Shown here: one piece after another, positions 34,936 through 44,582 of the stretch
Numbering within the stretch: position 1 is the stretch's first letter
How the letters are laid out: every line of letters begins with the position of its first letter
DNA from: Crocinitomicaceae bacterium
GTDB lineage: Bacteria; Bacteroidota; Bacteroidia; Flavobacteriales_D; Crocinitomicaceae
DNA: 64,000 nucleotides
Assembly: GCA_022447665.1 (NCBI GenBank)
Contig: JAKVAQ010000020.1
Span: 52,505 to 116,504 of the forward strand
Direction: 5' to 3'
Position numbers and translations under genes: made by a program
The notes under the pieces: generated by a model
The model's database searches: none
Told to the model about the DNA's origin: nothing
Seen by the model: the letters and a program-made list of their open reading frames with translations, nothing else

Positions 34936-37900
34936 CTACCACCAAAAATAAGAACCGTTAGATTTCTTTTTGGCTCTGGGGTGTCCAATGATTTCAATGT
35001 TCTCTAATTCATCTTCAATTACCTCGTCAACTGTTTTGTGTTTAGGTAATTTAATTCCCTTGGAATATACCACCTTCGAAACACTTACTTCACTTTGATC
35101 GATTGGTTGTAGCCCTACATAGTCAAGTTCCCAATCATCATCTTTCTCGCGTTTACTTTTATAGAAATAGACATAACCCTCTTTTCCTTTTACCTTCATT
35201 TCTAGTTTTTTTATAAACTCCATACTATCCGTCTCAGTATTAAAGTTTTGATTGTATAAAATTGAAGTAGCAAAGGCTTCTTGGTTGAGATATGCTTTTG
35301 GAAAAAGATCTAACATCTCTTTTCGCTCTAGTGTTTTATACAAGTTAGTCCTGTTAATAATATCTTCAGCCAAGTATTCCCATTCTTCCTTGGGTACATT
35401 TATTCCATTTTCCTCAAACAAAATGGCGATATCCGTGCGAACTTCGTAATCCTCAACCTTTTTAAGTTTTTCAAAGTAGTCACTTACGCCAGGTTTTTTA
35501 ATGAATGGTAGGAGGAGTCTACTGTAAATTACTAAGAGGTAATTCCCCTTGTTTTTGTAACTACTGTAGTAATATTTATTTGTCTCTTTGTTCTTTTCCG
35601 CTTGCTCATATGATATCTGCGATTTAAGCTCGATTTTTCCTTCTCTCAATATTTGCTTGTAATACTTTTTATAAGATTTTGGCTTGATATAGTCCTTTTT
35701 AACTGCAGCATTGAGTAAATAGTAAACTGAGTTTTTATAGTCTTCTACAAAGGTGTAATTTAATAATTCGGGATATAATTGAGAAGTCAGTTCAAGTGTG
35801 TCGTAGTATGGATAGAAGACTGAGTACATACCGAAATTATTTCCAGCTAGTGGAATATCATATTCTAACATATCTACAAAAGCCTCTGTTGCTTCTTTCG
35901 TTTTTTGTCGCGTAAGTGCCCTCAATATGCCTATTTGGTATGCCGAAGTATCTTCTAGTTGTGGATATAACTCGGTTAAGAAGGGAACGATGTTTTTATT
36001 CTTTAAGCTTCCTAAGTCAACAATTAGTTGTTTTTTAGTGTCTACCTGTTTTTCAGCAAAGGGGAAGTTTTTAATGACTTCAATTAATTTCTCAGCGTGT
36101 TCATCTTCAAAAAGGTCAAAATCTTCGACCGACTCGATAGCATGCTTCTTCGTAATACTGTCGTTAGAATAAATATTAGTGAAGAAAAGATTTGCTTTGT
36201 TTTCCAAAGGATCTCTACCTACTAAGGTGTCAAATGGAGTAAAGGAATTGTAGAATTCACTTACGAATTTGCTCCTTCCCGAAATGGTATCGCTATTGGT
36301 TAAAAGTCGGTACATCATGCCATGCTTCAGGAAGTATTTGGCTTCAATAGTTCTGCTTGAGTTAGTATCAGAAAGAGTTGCGTTGTAGAGATGGATATTT
36401 CCATCCTTACTGTTGCTCTCTGAACGTACTATGAGTTTGTTTTTCTTAGTAAGGCGTTTTACTTCATAACGCCAAAGGGAGTCAACATCCGGATAATATT
36501 CGTAATCGTGGAATTTATAGGCAGAAACGTAAATACGCTCATAGTTTTCTGAATAGTAGGTGCGTTTAATTTCCCACTCTTCATGAGAAAAATCTTCCTT
36601 CTTTTTGGACAAGTTCTCATCCCTAATTTCATTCGCTTTAGCATACATGTCTGTATACATCGTAGGGTAGAGGTAGTTCGATTTCACACTGAACATTAAC
36701 GTTGAATCACGTTTCGTTTTGAATGGAAACTTATAAGTGAATTCCGTTAATTCAAGACTGTTGTAAAAATCCTCATTGATATTGTTTTCTTTACTGACTT
36801 GCGCCATGAGATAATAAAAAGGTCCTTTAATCAGAACCTTTAAACTTAGGTAAGAACTATCAGGAGTTCTGGCATAGGCCATTGCAGTCGGTAACAATGC
36901 ATCTTCAATAATCTCAACTTCTACTTCCTCAATTTCCAAGTTGTCACAGAATTGGTCAGCCAAACGCTTCAATTCATATTCATCTTCTTCAATAAATATA
37001 TTGTCAAAAAGAGATGCTCTTTTGAAAAGATAATAAGAGCCATCTTCTGGATCATATGCTTGTATTTCGGGATGATCATATAACCCAGTTATTTTGTCAT
37101 TGGCTTTGGCTGTGTAGTATTCTGGTAGTTTTAATTTAAAGCCTCCCCTCGCCGAAGCGAAATCTTCCCAATTATCACCGACCTGCTTTAGTTTTATGGT
37201 ATTAAAGAAATCAGAGGAAGAGTTTTTGACGAAAACATCCTTTCCACCCATTTTAAAAATGAAAACATTGAGCGGTGTGAATATTATATTGAACCTTTCA
37301 TAATTACCATTAGATGTCTCATTAACGATGTCCAATCCGTTAAAACCATCTTTAACTATGGTCCTTTTTTCAATAATGTTTCCTGGGATATTCTCGAATA
37401 AGAGACTATCAATTTTTGAAATATATCCTTCTTCATCAGTTTTTGTGAAGAATCCATAATGACTTAATTGTTTTACATAAAAGAACGAGCCATTAGTGAG
37501 TTCAGGTGCAAAGAATTGTCTTTGATAACTTGCACCAGAGGGAGTCTCATACATCAATTCCGGCACTTTTAAAGAGAACATATCTGACTCGAAAGGAATG
37601 TTAAAGGATAAGCTTTTTTTCTGCTTGTCCAATTTTGTTTTAGAATCAGCTGCGCTTTCCGTAATCGTGGTAGACATTGCCTCTACAGTATAGCCTTTGT
37701 CTCTCAACATTTGAATAACGCCATCTGGTCCTGCAAGATGAGCGGCACCAATTCCGATAAACAGACTTTCACCTTCTTTCGAAATTATTGAATCGGCTCT
37801 GTAGGCCATCAACGTATTTCTTTCTACCAACATGTATTTATAAAAGTTAGCCGAGTTAATTTGTCGATGAAGAGAATCCAATAGAAGCACATCTTTATTT

Positions 37901-38553
37901 CTATAAGCTTCTCTAATTAGTGTCATGGCGTTCTTATCTTCAGTTAGTTTCTCGTACCAACCATCGTATTCTTTTTTTTCAGGGTCAGCCATATCGCCTA
38001 GTTTAGAGTAATGACGCGATTGATCAAAGCGCTCTAAACTATACACAGGTTTGTCATTTTTCATTCCTGTTTGATAGATAAATAGATCAAGAAAAGTTTC
38101 CTCTTGAAAATCACGTTGACTTTTGTTTTCGCGATATAGCATCCAATTGCTTAGATAATGATCGTTCGCCAAGGCTTTGGCGAAGTTATTATTGTCAGGA
38201 ACTGTAAGTTTAAAAGCTTCTTGATAAAAACCTTTATAGGTTTGATATCGAATGCCGTATTTTCCTAGATAATCCGAAGCGAACTCCGAAGCAAAGATTT
38301 CTTCTAGCCATATAATCGGATTTGATTCCAAAGCTATGGCGTCAACCTCTTCAATCGCAGTAAAGAATTCTTCTCCTAAATGAAAAGCAAGTCTTCCACT
38401 GATATGCATGGTGCCGTACAGATAAGAAGCTTTTTCGGTTTTGGGTGATGTGATTTTCCACAATAAACTCTTTTCATTTTCCTGGCCTATACCTGTGGTG
38501 CTGAATAGGCAAAAGAGTAGAAAAGAAGTAATGAATGAATTTTTTATTATCAT
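34936..38553 (-). CDS. Very large TraB/GumN-family protein
   Basis: 1205 residues with a signal peptide (about 1-23). The N-terminal 285 residues are a TraB/GumN domain: SYLYGTMHISG near the start (GTMH is the metal-site motif) and FIGIGAAHLAGPDGVIQML near its end. Such domains are Tiki/TraB-like putative metalloproteases of uncertain activity. The next 900 residues have no family I know. They contain repeated beta segments, then a helical repeat-like part (about 790-1100, HEAT-like in feel) and a lysine-rich end. Typical stand-alone TraB/GumN proteins are about 290 residues. Confidence 0.75.
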   Translation of the reverse strand: MIIKNSFITSFLLFCLFSTTGIGQENEKSLLWKITSPKTEKASYLYGTMHISGRLAFHLGEEFFTAIEEVDAIALESNPIIWLEEIFASEFASDYLGKYGIRYQTYKGFYQEAFKLTVPDNNNFAKALANDHYLSNWMLYRENKSQRDFQEETFLDLFIYQTGMKNDKPVYSLERFDQSRHYSKLGDMADPEKKEYDGWYEKLTEDKNAMTLIREAYRNKDVLLLDSLHRQINSANFYKYMLVERNTLMAYRADSIISKEGESLFIGIGAAHLAGPDGVIQMLRDKGYTVEAMSTTITESAADSKTKLDKQKKSLSFNIPFESDMFSLKVPELMYETPSGASYQRQFFAPELTNGSFFYVKQLSHYGFFTKTDEEGYISKIDSLLFENIPGNIIEKRTIVKDGFNGLDIVNETSNGNYERFNIIFTPLNVFIFKMGGKDVFVKNSSSDFFNTIKLKQVGDNWEDFASARGGFKLKLPEYYTAKANDKITGLYDHPEIQAYDPEDGSYYLFKRASLFDNIFIEEDEYELKRLADQFCDNLEIEEVEVEIIEDALLPTAMAYARTPDSSYLSLKVLIKGPFYYLMAQVSKENNINEDFYNSLELTEFTYKFPFKTKRDSTLMFSVKSNYLYPTMYTDMYAKANEIRDENLSKKKEDFSHEEWEIKRTYYSENYERIYVSAYKFHDYEYYPDVDSLWRYEVKRLTKKNKLIVRSESNSKDGNIHLYNATLSDTNSSRTIEAKYFLKHGMMYRLLTNSDTISGRSKFVSEFYNSFTPFDTLVGRDPLENKANLFFTNIYSNDSITKKHAIESVEDFDLFEDEHAEKLIEVIKNFPFAEKQVDTKKQLIVDLGSLKNKNIVPFLTELYPQLEDTSAYQIGILRALTRQKTKEATEAFVDMLEYDIPLAGNNFGMYSVFYPYYDTLELTSQLYPELLNYTFVEDYKNSVYYLLNAAVKKDYIKPKSYKKYYKQILREGKIELKSQISYEQAEKNKETNKYYYSSYKNKGNYLLVIYSRLLLPFIKKPGVSDYFEKLKKVEDYEVRTDIAILFEENGINVPKEEWEYLAEDIINRTNLYKTLERKEMLDLFPKAYLNQEAFATSILYNQNFNTETDSMEFIKKLEMKVKGKEGYVYFYKSKREKDDDWELDYVGLQPIDQSEVSVSKVVYSKGIKLPKHKTVDEVIEDELENIEIIGHPRAKKKSNGSYFWW

Positions 38554-38610
38554 ACTTCCAAAATAAGGAAATATTCAACCTAAAAAAATAGCTTTTAGAA
38601 GTTTTTAGAA

Positions 38611-39258
38611 TTAAAAAGTAATGTTGTACTCAGTAGTGTCGTTTAAAGGAACAAATACTGAGTCATTTACAGGCATTCCTTCAAGTAAGTTTTGGTGAAA
38701 AAAACGCACGTATCGTTGGGCAGAAGTGGCTACAACGAAAGTGGTGTCAACATCATCTAGGAAATAATTATATCCATTAGAAAAGCACTCTGAGCATCCT
38801 TCTTTAAAGTTAAACCCAAAGATGACATATTCATCGTCTGGATTTACGGTTCCAACATTCTCAATATCAAATTTCACATAACCTTTTGGTTCTAAAGCAT
38901 AGTTTCTAATATTCGGTTTTCCTACATCTACAAATTGAGAACTTTCAAACACTTCTTGAGAAAAGTAGCCCTCTTTAGAAATCACGTACTTGAATTCAGC
39001 AACCATTTCTCTTTCGATGATTATTCTGTAGACTCCAGTGGCCGAAGTCGTTCCTGTTGCAGCAAGCGAATAATTAAGACTTGAAGAAACTGCTCCAATA
39101 ATTTTTTGTCTTATTTCTACCTCGGCTCCTTCAACAGTTATTCCTCCACCATCACTCACCACCACACCATCAAATTGATAGGTGATTTGATTGTTTTTTT
39201 GACACCCAATAAATAATGCCAATGTTAGCAATAATATAAGTTGAATAGGCTTCTTCAC
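38611..39258 (-). CDS. Lipoprotein with carboxypeptidase-regulatory-like domain
   Basis: 215 residues from GTG 39258, preferred over a TTG at 39282 because it gives a standard lipoprotein signal (VKKPIQLILLLTLALFIGC). The middle (about 25-105) resembles carboxypeptidase regulatory-like beta-sandwiches: GVVVSDGGGITVEGAEVEIRQ and GVYRIIIEREM. The C-terminal part has CSECF. It is probably anchored in the outer membrane; the ligand is unknown. Confidence 0.65.
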   Translation of the reverse strand: MKKPIQLILLLTLALFIGCQKNNQITYQFDGVVVSDGGGITVEGAEVEIRQKIIGAVSSSLNYSLAATGTTSATGVYRIIIEREMVAEFKYVISKEGYFSQEVFESSQFVDVGKPNIRNYALEPKGYVKFDIENVGTVNPDDEYVIFGFNFKEGCSECFSNGYNYFLDDVDTTFVVATSAQRYVRFFHQNLLEGMPVNDSVFVPLNDTTEYNITF

Positions 39259-39368
39259 GAAGTAAAGATAACGAACCGTCAAAATTCTTGCAAGTTTTAC
39301 CTCAAAGTACCCATATTTTTGATTGAATATAATATGTCGTATATTTAGCTTTCTGTGAACAATGATTT

Positions 39369-39746
39369 ATGCGATACACTTTAGTACTTTTTCTTTTATT
39401 ATTTGCTAGCTTTTCTTTTGCTCAAAAAGAAGAAATGATTTACGATTTCCCCACTCAGATGCCAAGATTTCCTGGCGGGGGACCGGCGATGGATGCTTTT
39501 ATTCAAGAAAACACTAAATATCCAGAAAGTGCAAAAGCGGACAAGGAACAGGGAAAGGTGTATGTTAGCTTTGTAGTAGAACAAGATGGAAAAATCACAG
39601 ATATTCAAATAAAAAAGGGGGTGTCAAAGTCGCTAGACGCCGAAGCTGCTCGAGTTGTAGGTTTAATGCCGAATTGGGAACCAGGTAAAAATAGAGGTAA
39701 GGCTGTGAGAACTAGGTATACACTACCTATCGTTTTTACCCTTTAG
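39369..39746 (+). CDS. Secreted TonB C-terminal domain protein
   Basis: 125 residues. The signal peptide ([19 protein letters not shown]) is followed by [43 protein letters not shown], typical of Bacteroidota TonB C-terminal domains, and an ending with [23 protein letters not shown]. True TonB has an uncleaved N-terminal anchor and a long Pro-rich periplasmic linker; both are missing here. It may therefore be a periplasmic protein that interacts with TonB boxes or peptidoglycan rather than an energy transducer. Its stop overlaps that of trmD by 4 bases. Confidence 0.85.
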   Translation: MRYTLVLFLLLFASFSFAQKEEMIYDFPTQMPRFPGGGPAMDAFIQENTKYPESAKADKEQGKVYVSFVVEQDGKITDIQIKKGVSKSLDAEAARVVGLMPNWEPGKNRGKAVRTRYTLPIVFTL

Positions 39747-40420
39747 TCTTCGAGTAAATCAGGTCTATTTTTTTTAGTGTTTTCAATACTTTTTTGAAAA
39801 CGCCATTCTTGAATTTTCTTTTCATTTCCAGATAAGAGTACCTCTGGTACTTTGTGACCTTTGTAATCTTCAGGTCTAGTGTAAACTGGGGGTGCCAGTA
39901 AATTGTCTTGAAATGAATCAGTTAGAGCAGAAGTTTCGTTGTTAAGTACACCAGGTATGAGACGCACAACAGCATCAACTAAAACTGCTGCAGCAAGTTC
40001 GCCTCCAGAGAGCACATAATCACCAATAGATATTTCCTTCGTTACATAAATGTCTCTAAGTCGCTGGTCAATGCCTTTGTAGTGGCCACAAATAATAATG
40101 ATGTTTTTGCTGCCTGAAAGTTGATTACATGTGCCTTGATCTAGCCTTTTTCCCTCCGGTGTCATGTAAATAATCTCGTCATATTCTCGCTCTTCTTGCA
40201 ATTGTTCAATACAATCTGCAATAGGTTGAATCGTCATGACCATTCCAGCTCCGCCACCATATTGGTAATCATCTACACTTCTTTGTCGATGGGTACTGTA
40301 ATCACGAATATTATGAATAACTAACTCAAGATGACCTTTTTCTTGAGCACGTTTCATAATCGAATCTGAAAATGGAGATTCAAGTAAATGTGGAAGTATG
40401 GTTAATACGTCAATCCTCAT
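39743..40420 (-). CDS. trmD: tRNA (guanine-37-N1)-methyltransferase
   Basis: 225 residues. It methylates G37 of tRNAs with SAM, preventing frameshifts. SPOUT-fold trefoil-knot motifs are plain: [11 protein letters not shown] (about 53-63), [25 protein letters not shown] (about 109-121), and [16 protein letters not shown] (about 129-144). The usual rimM/rplS neighbours are absent. The start overlaps the end of menA by 4 bases. Confidence 0.95.
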   Translation of the reverse strand: MRIDVLTILPHLLESPFSDSIMKRAQEKGHLELVIHNIRDYSTHRQRSVDDYQYGGGAGMVMTIQPIADCIEQLQEEREYDEIIYMTPEGKRLDQGTCNQLSGSKNIIIICGHYKGIDQRLRDIYVTKEISIGDYVLSGGELAAAVLVDAVVRLIPGVLNNETSALTDSFQDNLLAPPVYTRPEDYKGHKVPEVLLSGNEKKIQEWRFQKSIENTKKNRPDLLED

Positions 40421-41325
40421 TGTACAAATAGAAGTATCGAAAATACTAAAGATAAACCAAAGGTGCTTAAGGCTACAATTTTCAGCATCGGATCAAACTC
40501 TTTAGGGTTTACTATTTTGGCCACTTTAGATAGATGTATGCTGTGAATAAGAAGAAAAGGAACCAAGGCTACATAAAAGAAAATGTTAGCATTTAGAGCC
40601 ATTAGTATAAACATTGCTAATGCTCCATAAGCAAATACAAATAGTAAATAATGATAGATTTTGGCATTAGGGATTCCCAGCTTTACAACTAAGGTGTTTT
40701 TTCCAGATTTTTCATCATTTTCGCAGTCTCTCATATTGTTGAGATTCAATACAGCCGATGCAAGTAAACCCATTGCAGAAGCAGGTAAGAGTACCAACCA
40801 ATTGAATGATTGTGTGAGTACGAAATAAGTTCCACACACACCAACAAGCCCAAAAAATATAAATACGAATAAGTCTCCAAGACCTCTATAACCATAAGCC
40901 GAAGTACCCATGGTATATTTAATTGCAGCGCCTATGGCACCAAACCCTATCAATAGCCATATGATGAAGGTTATTGACATTTCTTGAAAAGCGAAGAAGA
41001 GGAGAGAAATTCCACTAATAAGCGATAAAACCACAAATGCGATCAATCCCTTTTTCATTTGGCTTTTTGAAATTGCACCCGATTGCATCGCTCTTTCTGG
41101 TCCAATGCGATCCTGATTATCTGTCCCTTTTTCAAAATCGCCATAATCGTTGGCAAGATTAGAAAGGATTTGTAAGAATATTGTAGTTAAAATGGCAAGT
41201 ATAAATACAGACCATTTATAGTAGGAGCCTGGTATAGCGTAATGAGCAATGGCTCCACCCATTAGAATAGTACTCAACGATAGTGGTAATGTTCTAAGCC
41301 GGAATGCACTAAGCCATTTTTTCAT
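40417..41325 (-). CDS. menA: 1,4-dihydroxy-2-naphthoate polyprenyltransferase
   Basis: 302 residues with eight or nine membrane helices. It attaches the polyprenyl chain in menaquinone synthesis. The UbiA-family Asp-rich motifs are [18 protein letters not shown] (about 56-73) and [16 protein letters not shown] (about 195-210). The N-terminal [20 protein letters not shown] is also typical of MenA. It overlaps trmD by 4 bases. The double VOC gene lies 25 bases upstream on the same strand. Confidence 0.93.
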   Translation of the reverse strand: MKKWLSAFRLRTLPLSLSTILMGGAIAHYAIPGSYYKWSVFILAILTTIFLQILSNLANDYGDFEKGTDNQDRIGPERAMQSGAISKSQMKKGLIAFVVLSLISGISLLFFAFQEMSITFIIWLLIGFGAIGAAIKYTMGTSAYGYRGLGDLFVFIFFGLVGVCGTYFVLTQSFNWLVLLPASAMGLLASAVLNLNNMRDCENDEKSGKNTLVVKLGIPNAKIYHYLLFVFAYGALAMFILMALNANIFFYVALVPFLLIHSIHLSKVAKIVNPKEFDPMLKIVALSTFGLSLVFSILLFVQ

Positions 41326-41350
41326 TTGCCCTTTTAAAAGATAACAAGAG

Positions 41351-42412
41351 TTACTTCACTCTGTTCATACCCATTGCCTTTAACATCCAGTTTGGAAGTC
41401 TTTTTCCTGCAGGCATTTTCCTTAAATCTTTATACCAGCCTAATTTTTTCATGATTGGAACTTTATGCGTTTCAACAAATTCAATCCAAGTTCCATCAGG
41501 ATCTTCAATATAAGAGAAACGTCCACCAGCTTCACCCATATCGAAGGTACTTCCGCTATCCACCGTGAATGGGAATCCTGCGGCCTCACATTCTTTTTGC
41601 AATGCATCCATTCCTTGTACATCAAAACATAAGTGAATAAATCCCCAATCACCCCAAAAGCGATCTTTAAAAATAAATTGAGGCTCTCTTTCAAGGGCCT
41701 GTACCAATTCTATTTGCGTAGGACCTAACAGTTTAGAGAAAGGACCAGTTCTTTCTTTTTTATGTGATAATAATACTCTTCTGAATTTTTGCTCACCAGA
41801 TGGCAAACCGTTAAAGCATCCGAAGTTTCCAGTTTCATCGTATTCAACCGTTTCGTATTCTAGAATATCACGATATAATGGTAATGCTTTATCAATATCG
41901 CTAACGCCAATCAAGCAACCAGCAACGCCGCCAGTCTTTGCAGGGTGGTTCGTTTCTTTAAACCATCCAGAACCCTGAACTATGTTAAAGATATTCCCAT
42001 TTGGATCTTCAATGAAATAGTTTTTTTCTCCAGTAGGCGTCGTGTTTACTTCTCCCAATATTTTTACCCCTTTGCTTTTGTGATAAGCGTAGGAGGCGTC
42101 AACATCTTTCGACTTAATTCTGCATGCATATAACCCCGTATCACCTAAGTGAATATCAAATTTTGCTTTTTCTGTAGGGCGGCTCGTGAATTGCCATATC
42201 TCAAATCCACCACCACTTTCCATACTCAATGCAAGAGTTGCTGTTCTACTATGAACCGTATCCCCAGTATATCTAGTCATTAATGGCGCGTCAGCTGCTT
42301 CTTCAAAGATTCTAACATCAACACCAAACATTTCACGGTACCATTTCCAAATTTCTTGAACATCAGGAACACCAATTCCCATTTGTTGAATACCAGATAT
42401 AATCTTTTGCAT
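41351..42412 (-). CDS. Protein with two VOC (glyoxalase/dioxygenase fold) domains
   Basis: 353 residues. Two VOC modules cover about 5-135 and 150-320. Each ends in a characteristic acidic motif: YFIEDPNGNIFNIVQ in the first and FSYIEDPDGTWIEFVETHKV in the second. The family includes glyoxalases, epimerases and extradiol dioxygenases; substrate cannot be assigned. Being in line with menA-trmD may be coincidental. Confidence 0.82.
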   Translation of the reverse strand: MQKIISGIQQMGIGVPDVQEIWKWYREMFGVDVRIFEEAADAPLMTRYTGDTVHSRTATLALSMESGGGFEIWQFTSRPTEKAKFDIHLGDTGLYACRIKSKDVDASYAYHKSKGVKILGEVNTTPTGEKNYFIEDPNGNIFNIVQGSGWFKETNHPAKTGGVAGCLIGVSDIDKALPLYRDILEYETVEYDETGNFGCFNGLPSGEQKFRRVLLSHKKERTGPFSKLLGPTQIELVQALEREPQFIFKDRFWGDWGFIHLCFDVQGMDALQKECEAAGFPFTVDSGSTFDMGEAGGRFSYIEDPDGTWIEFVETHKVPIMKKLGWYKDLRKMPAGKRLPNWMLKAMGMNRVK

Positions 42413-42490
42413 CTCTTAAATTTTGTCCAAAGATAATTCCTTTTTAAATCTTGTGAATATTTATTTGAGAAGGCTTGGACCAATTTTTGC

Positions 42491-42498
42491 TAATTTTG
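42491..42498 (+). promoter_or_regulatory. Possible -7 promoter box (TAATTTTG)
   Basis: Matches TAnnTTTG, 30 bases before the repeat-protein start. A TTTG at 42464-42467, 23 bases upstream, could be the -33 element. It may drive the run of genes from 42528 to 49284. Confidence 0.45.
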
Positions 42499-42527
42499 GC
42501 TGAGGATCATAAGGATTCCGATCAAAT

Positions 42528-42989
42528 ATGAAAAAGTACATTCTTTTAGTCAACTTAATCTTCAGCTTTGTTGCTTTATCGCAAACTCAGCTAGTAATAG
42601 GAGAGAGCAATTTTTCAAGTGACATTGCTTATACTGTAGAGGGCGGGAAAGTTTATCATGGCGATGGTACGTTTACAACCCAAGTCATGTTTCGATTTAG
42701 CGATAACAAGTTTTACATAGGTAATTCTGTCTCGTCTTTTGATTGCATTTACACAATTGATGGAGATAAGATTTACAGAGGAGATTCAAAGTTTAGTAGC
42801 GACATCTTGTATACCATTTCAGACGATAAAGTTTACAGAGGGAATTCAACATTTTCTTCTAATTGTATCTTCACGTATGAAGACGATAAAATTTATGCTG
42901 GAGACTCAAATTTCTCTAGCGACTTATTATTCACTGTAAGAGGTCCATTATCTCTTGCGATTATAACCTGTATTATAGGCCCATATTAA
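42528..42989 (+). CDS. Small secreted protein made of 20-residue repeats
   Basis: 153 residues with a signal peptide (about 1-19). Five consecutive 20-residue repeats follow, of the form Y/F-T-x(3)-D/G-K-h-Y-x-G-D/N-S-x-F-S-S-x-h-h; for example YTIDGDKIYRGDSKFSSDIL and YTISDDKVYRGNSTFSSNCI. A partial repeat precedes them and another follows. Each has two short strands, so a propeller- or flower-like beta fold is likely. This resembles what some databases call the 5-fold beta-flower family, an identification from memory. A hydrophobic tail (LSLAIITCIIGPY) ends it. It abuts the DUF819 gene with no gap. Confidence 0.7.
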   Translation: MKKYILLVNLIFSFVALSQTQLVIGESNFSSDIAYTVEGGKVYHGDGTFTTQVMFRFSDNKFYIGNSVSSFDCIYTIDGDKIYRGDSKFSSDILYTISDDKVYRGNSTFSSNCIFTYEDDKIYAGDSNFSSDLLFTVRGPLSLAIITCIIGPY

Positions 42990-44582
42990 ATGAAAAATCT
43001 ACTCACTAGTCTATTCTTTTTATTTGCTTTATTCTCTATTAAAGCCCAAGTTCAAAATATTGATTCTACTCAGCTTGATTCTACACACACCGTACTTGAG
43101 TTTGAGAAATTAGAAGGTTTACATTATTTATCAGAAAAACCACATATCGTAGTCACTTTTCCTGAAAATGAGGGTAAGTCTATCTTTGTTGATGCTGGAG
43201 AAACAGCTTTTACAACAGATAAACCTTTAAGCATTAAAGGATTGAATACCGGTGACCATTCATTAGGATTGAAAGATGCTAATGGTGAGGAAGTAGGGGT
43301 AAGTTTTAAGTTGAGGTCGAACCCACCGTTTATCAAAAGTGATGCGGTTGTATTTGGACTTTTAATGTTCATTCTATTCATCATCTTTAAGACTACTCAG
43401 GCTAAATCCTTTAAAAAGTTCTACAAAATAGTTCCCGCTTTACTGCTATGTTATTTTGTGCCAGCTATTTTTAATTCATTGAATATTATCTCTGCCGATG
43501 AGTCTGGTTTATATTATATGGCATCGCGATATTTACTTCCTGCTTCACTCGTTTTACTTTGCCTTTCCATTGATTTGAAGGGAATAAGAAGATTAGGACC
43601 AAAGGCTTTAATAATGTTTTTTGCAGCTACCATTGGTATTGTCATAGGAGGGCCAATAGCACTTTATTTGGTTAGCTTCATTTTTCCCGAGGTACTTGAT
43701 GGTGAAATATGGAAGGGGCTTTCAACTGTTGCAGGTAGCTGGATTGGTGGTGGAGCCAACCAAACAGCAATGAAAGAGATCTATGGCGCAAGCGATTCAT
43801 TATTCTCTGCAATGATCGTTGTCGACGTTTTTATAGCAAACCTCTTTATGGCGGTTCTTTTAATTGGTACTGGATTCAATAAGAGATTAAACAAATTCTT
43901 TAAGGCTGATGACTCTGCCATTGAAGAGTTAAAAACGAATATGGAGACATACCAAGCAAGTATTTCTAAAATCCCAACCTTCTATGATATGGTTTTTATG
44001 TTGGGAATTGCCTTTGCTATGGTTGGTTTGGCACATTTCTTAGCAGGCTACATAGGCCCTTGGATTGGAGGTGGACTAGAAGCAATGAAAGAAACTTCTC
44101 CGAATGCAGCTAACCTTATGGTTTCATTTGGGTCAACCTTCTTTTGGCTGGTGGTATTAGCAACGATTTTTGGTGTTGTACTTTCTTTTACAAAATACAG
44201 AGAATTGGAGGGTGTTGGAGCTTCGAAATTTGGAAGTCTATTTCTTTATGTACTTGTTGCAACCATTGGGATGAAAATGAATATGGTTGAGCTGTATGAT
44301 AACTGGCAAATTTTTGGTCCCTTGATTATCATTGGGTTAATCTGGATTATAATGCATGCACTCATTTTATTCATTGTAGCTAAGATTATAAAAGCACCAT
44401 TCTTCTTTGTTGCAGTTGGCAGTCAAGCCAATGTAGGTGGTGCCGCATCGGCCCCAATAGTAGCGAGTGCATTTAGCCCTGCTTTAGCACCTGTAGGTGT
44501 ATTATTAGCGGTATTAGGTTACGCTGTTGGTACTTTCGGTGCCATATTATGTACTTTATTGATGCAAGGTTTAACACTATAA
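42990..44582 (+). CDS. DUF819 family membrane protein with extra periplasmic N-terminal domain
   Basis: 530 residues. Residues about 130-530 form ten or more helices with RYLLPASLVLLCLSIDLKGI, GSWIGGGANQTAMKEIYG and GSQANVGGAASAPIVA, characteristic of DUF819 (YjcL-like), a putative transporter family with inverted glycine-rich motifs. Before this come a signal peptide (about 1-19) and about 100 residues of beta-rich periplasmic domain (HIVVTFPENEGKSIFVDAGE to VGVSFKLRS) that ordinary DUF819 proteins do not have. Its start follows the preceding stop directly and its stop overlaps the next start, so coupling is likely. Substrate unknown. Confidence 0.78.
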   Translation: MKNLLTSLFFLFALFSIKAQVQNIDSTQLDSTHTVLEFEKLEGLHYLSEKPHIVVTFPENEGKSIFVDAGETAFTTDKPLSIKGLNTGDHSLGLKDANGEEVGVSFKLRSNPPFIKSDAVVFGLLMFILFIIFKTTQAKSFKKFYKIVPALLLCYFVPAIFNSLNIISADESGLYYMASRYLLPASLVLLCLSIDLKGIRRLGPKALIMFFAATIGIVIGGPIALYLVSFIFPEVLDGEIWKGLSTVAGSWIGGGANQTAMKEIYGASDSLFSAMIVVDVFIANLFMAVLLIGTGFNKRLNKFFKADDSAIEELKTNMETYQASISKIPTFYDMVFMLGIAFAMVGLAHFLAGYIGPWIGGGLEAMKETSPNAANLMVSFGSTFFWLVVLATIFGVVLSFTKYRELEGVGASKFGSLFLYVLVATIGMKMNMVELYDNWQIFGPLIIIGLIWIIMHALILFIVAKIIKAPFFFVAVGSQANVGGAASAPIVASAFSPALAPVGVLLAVLGYAVGTFGAILCTLLMQGLTL

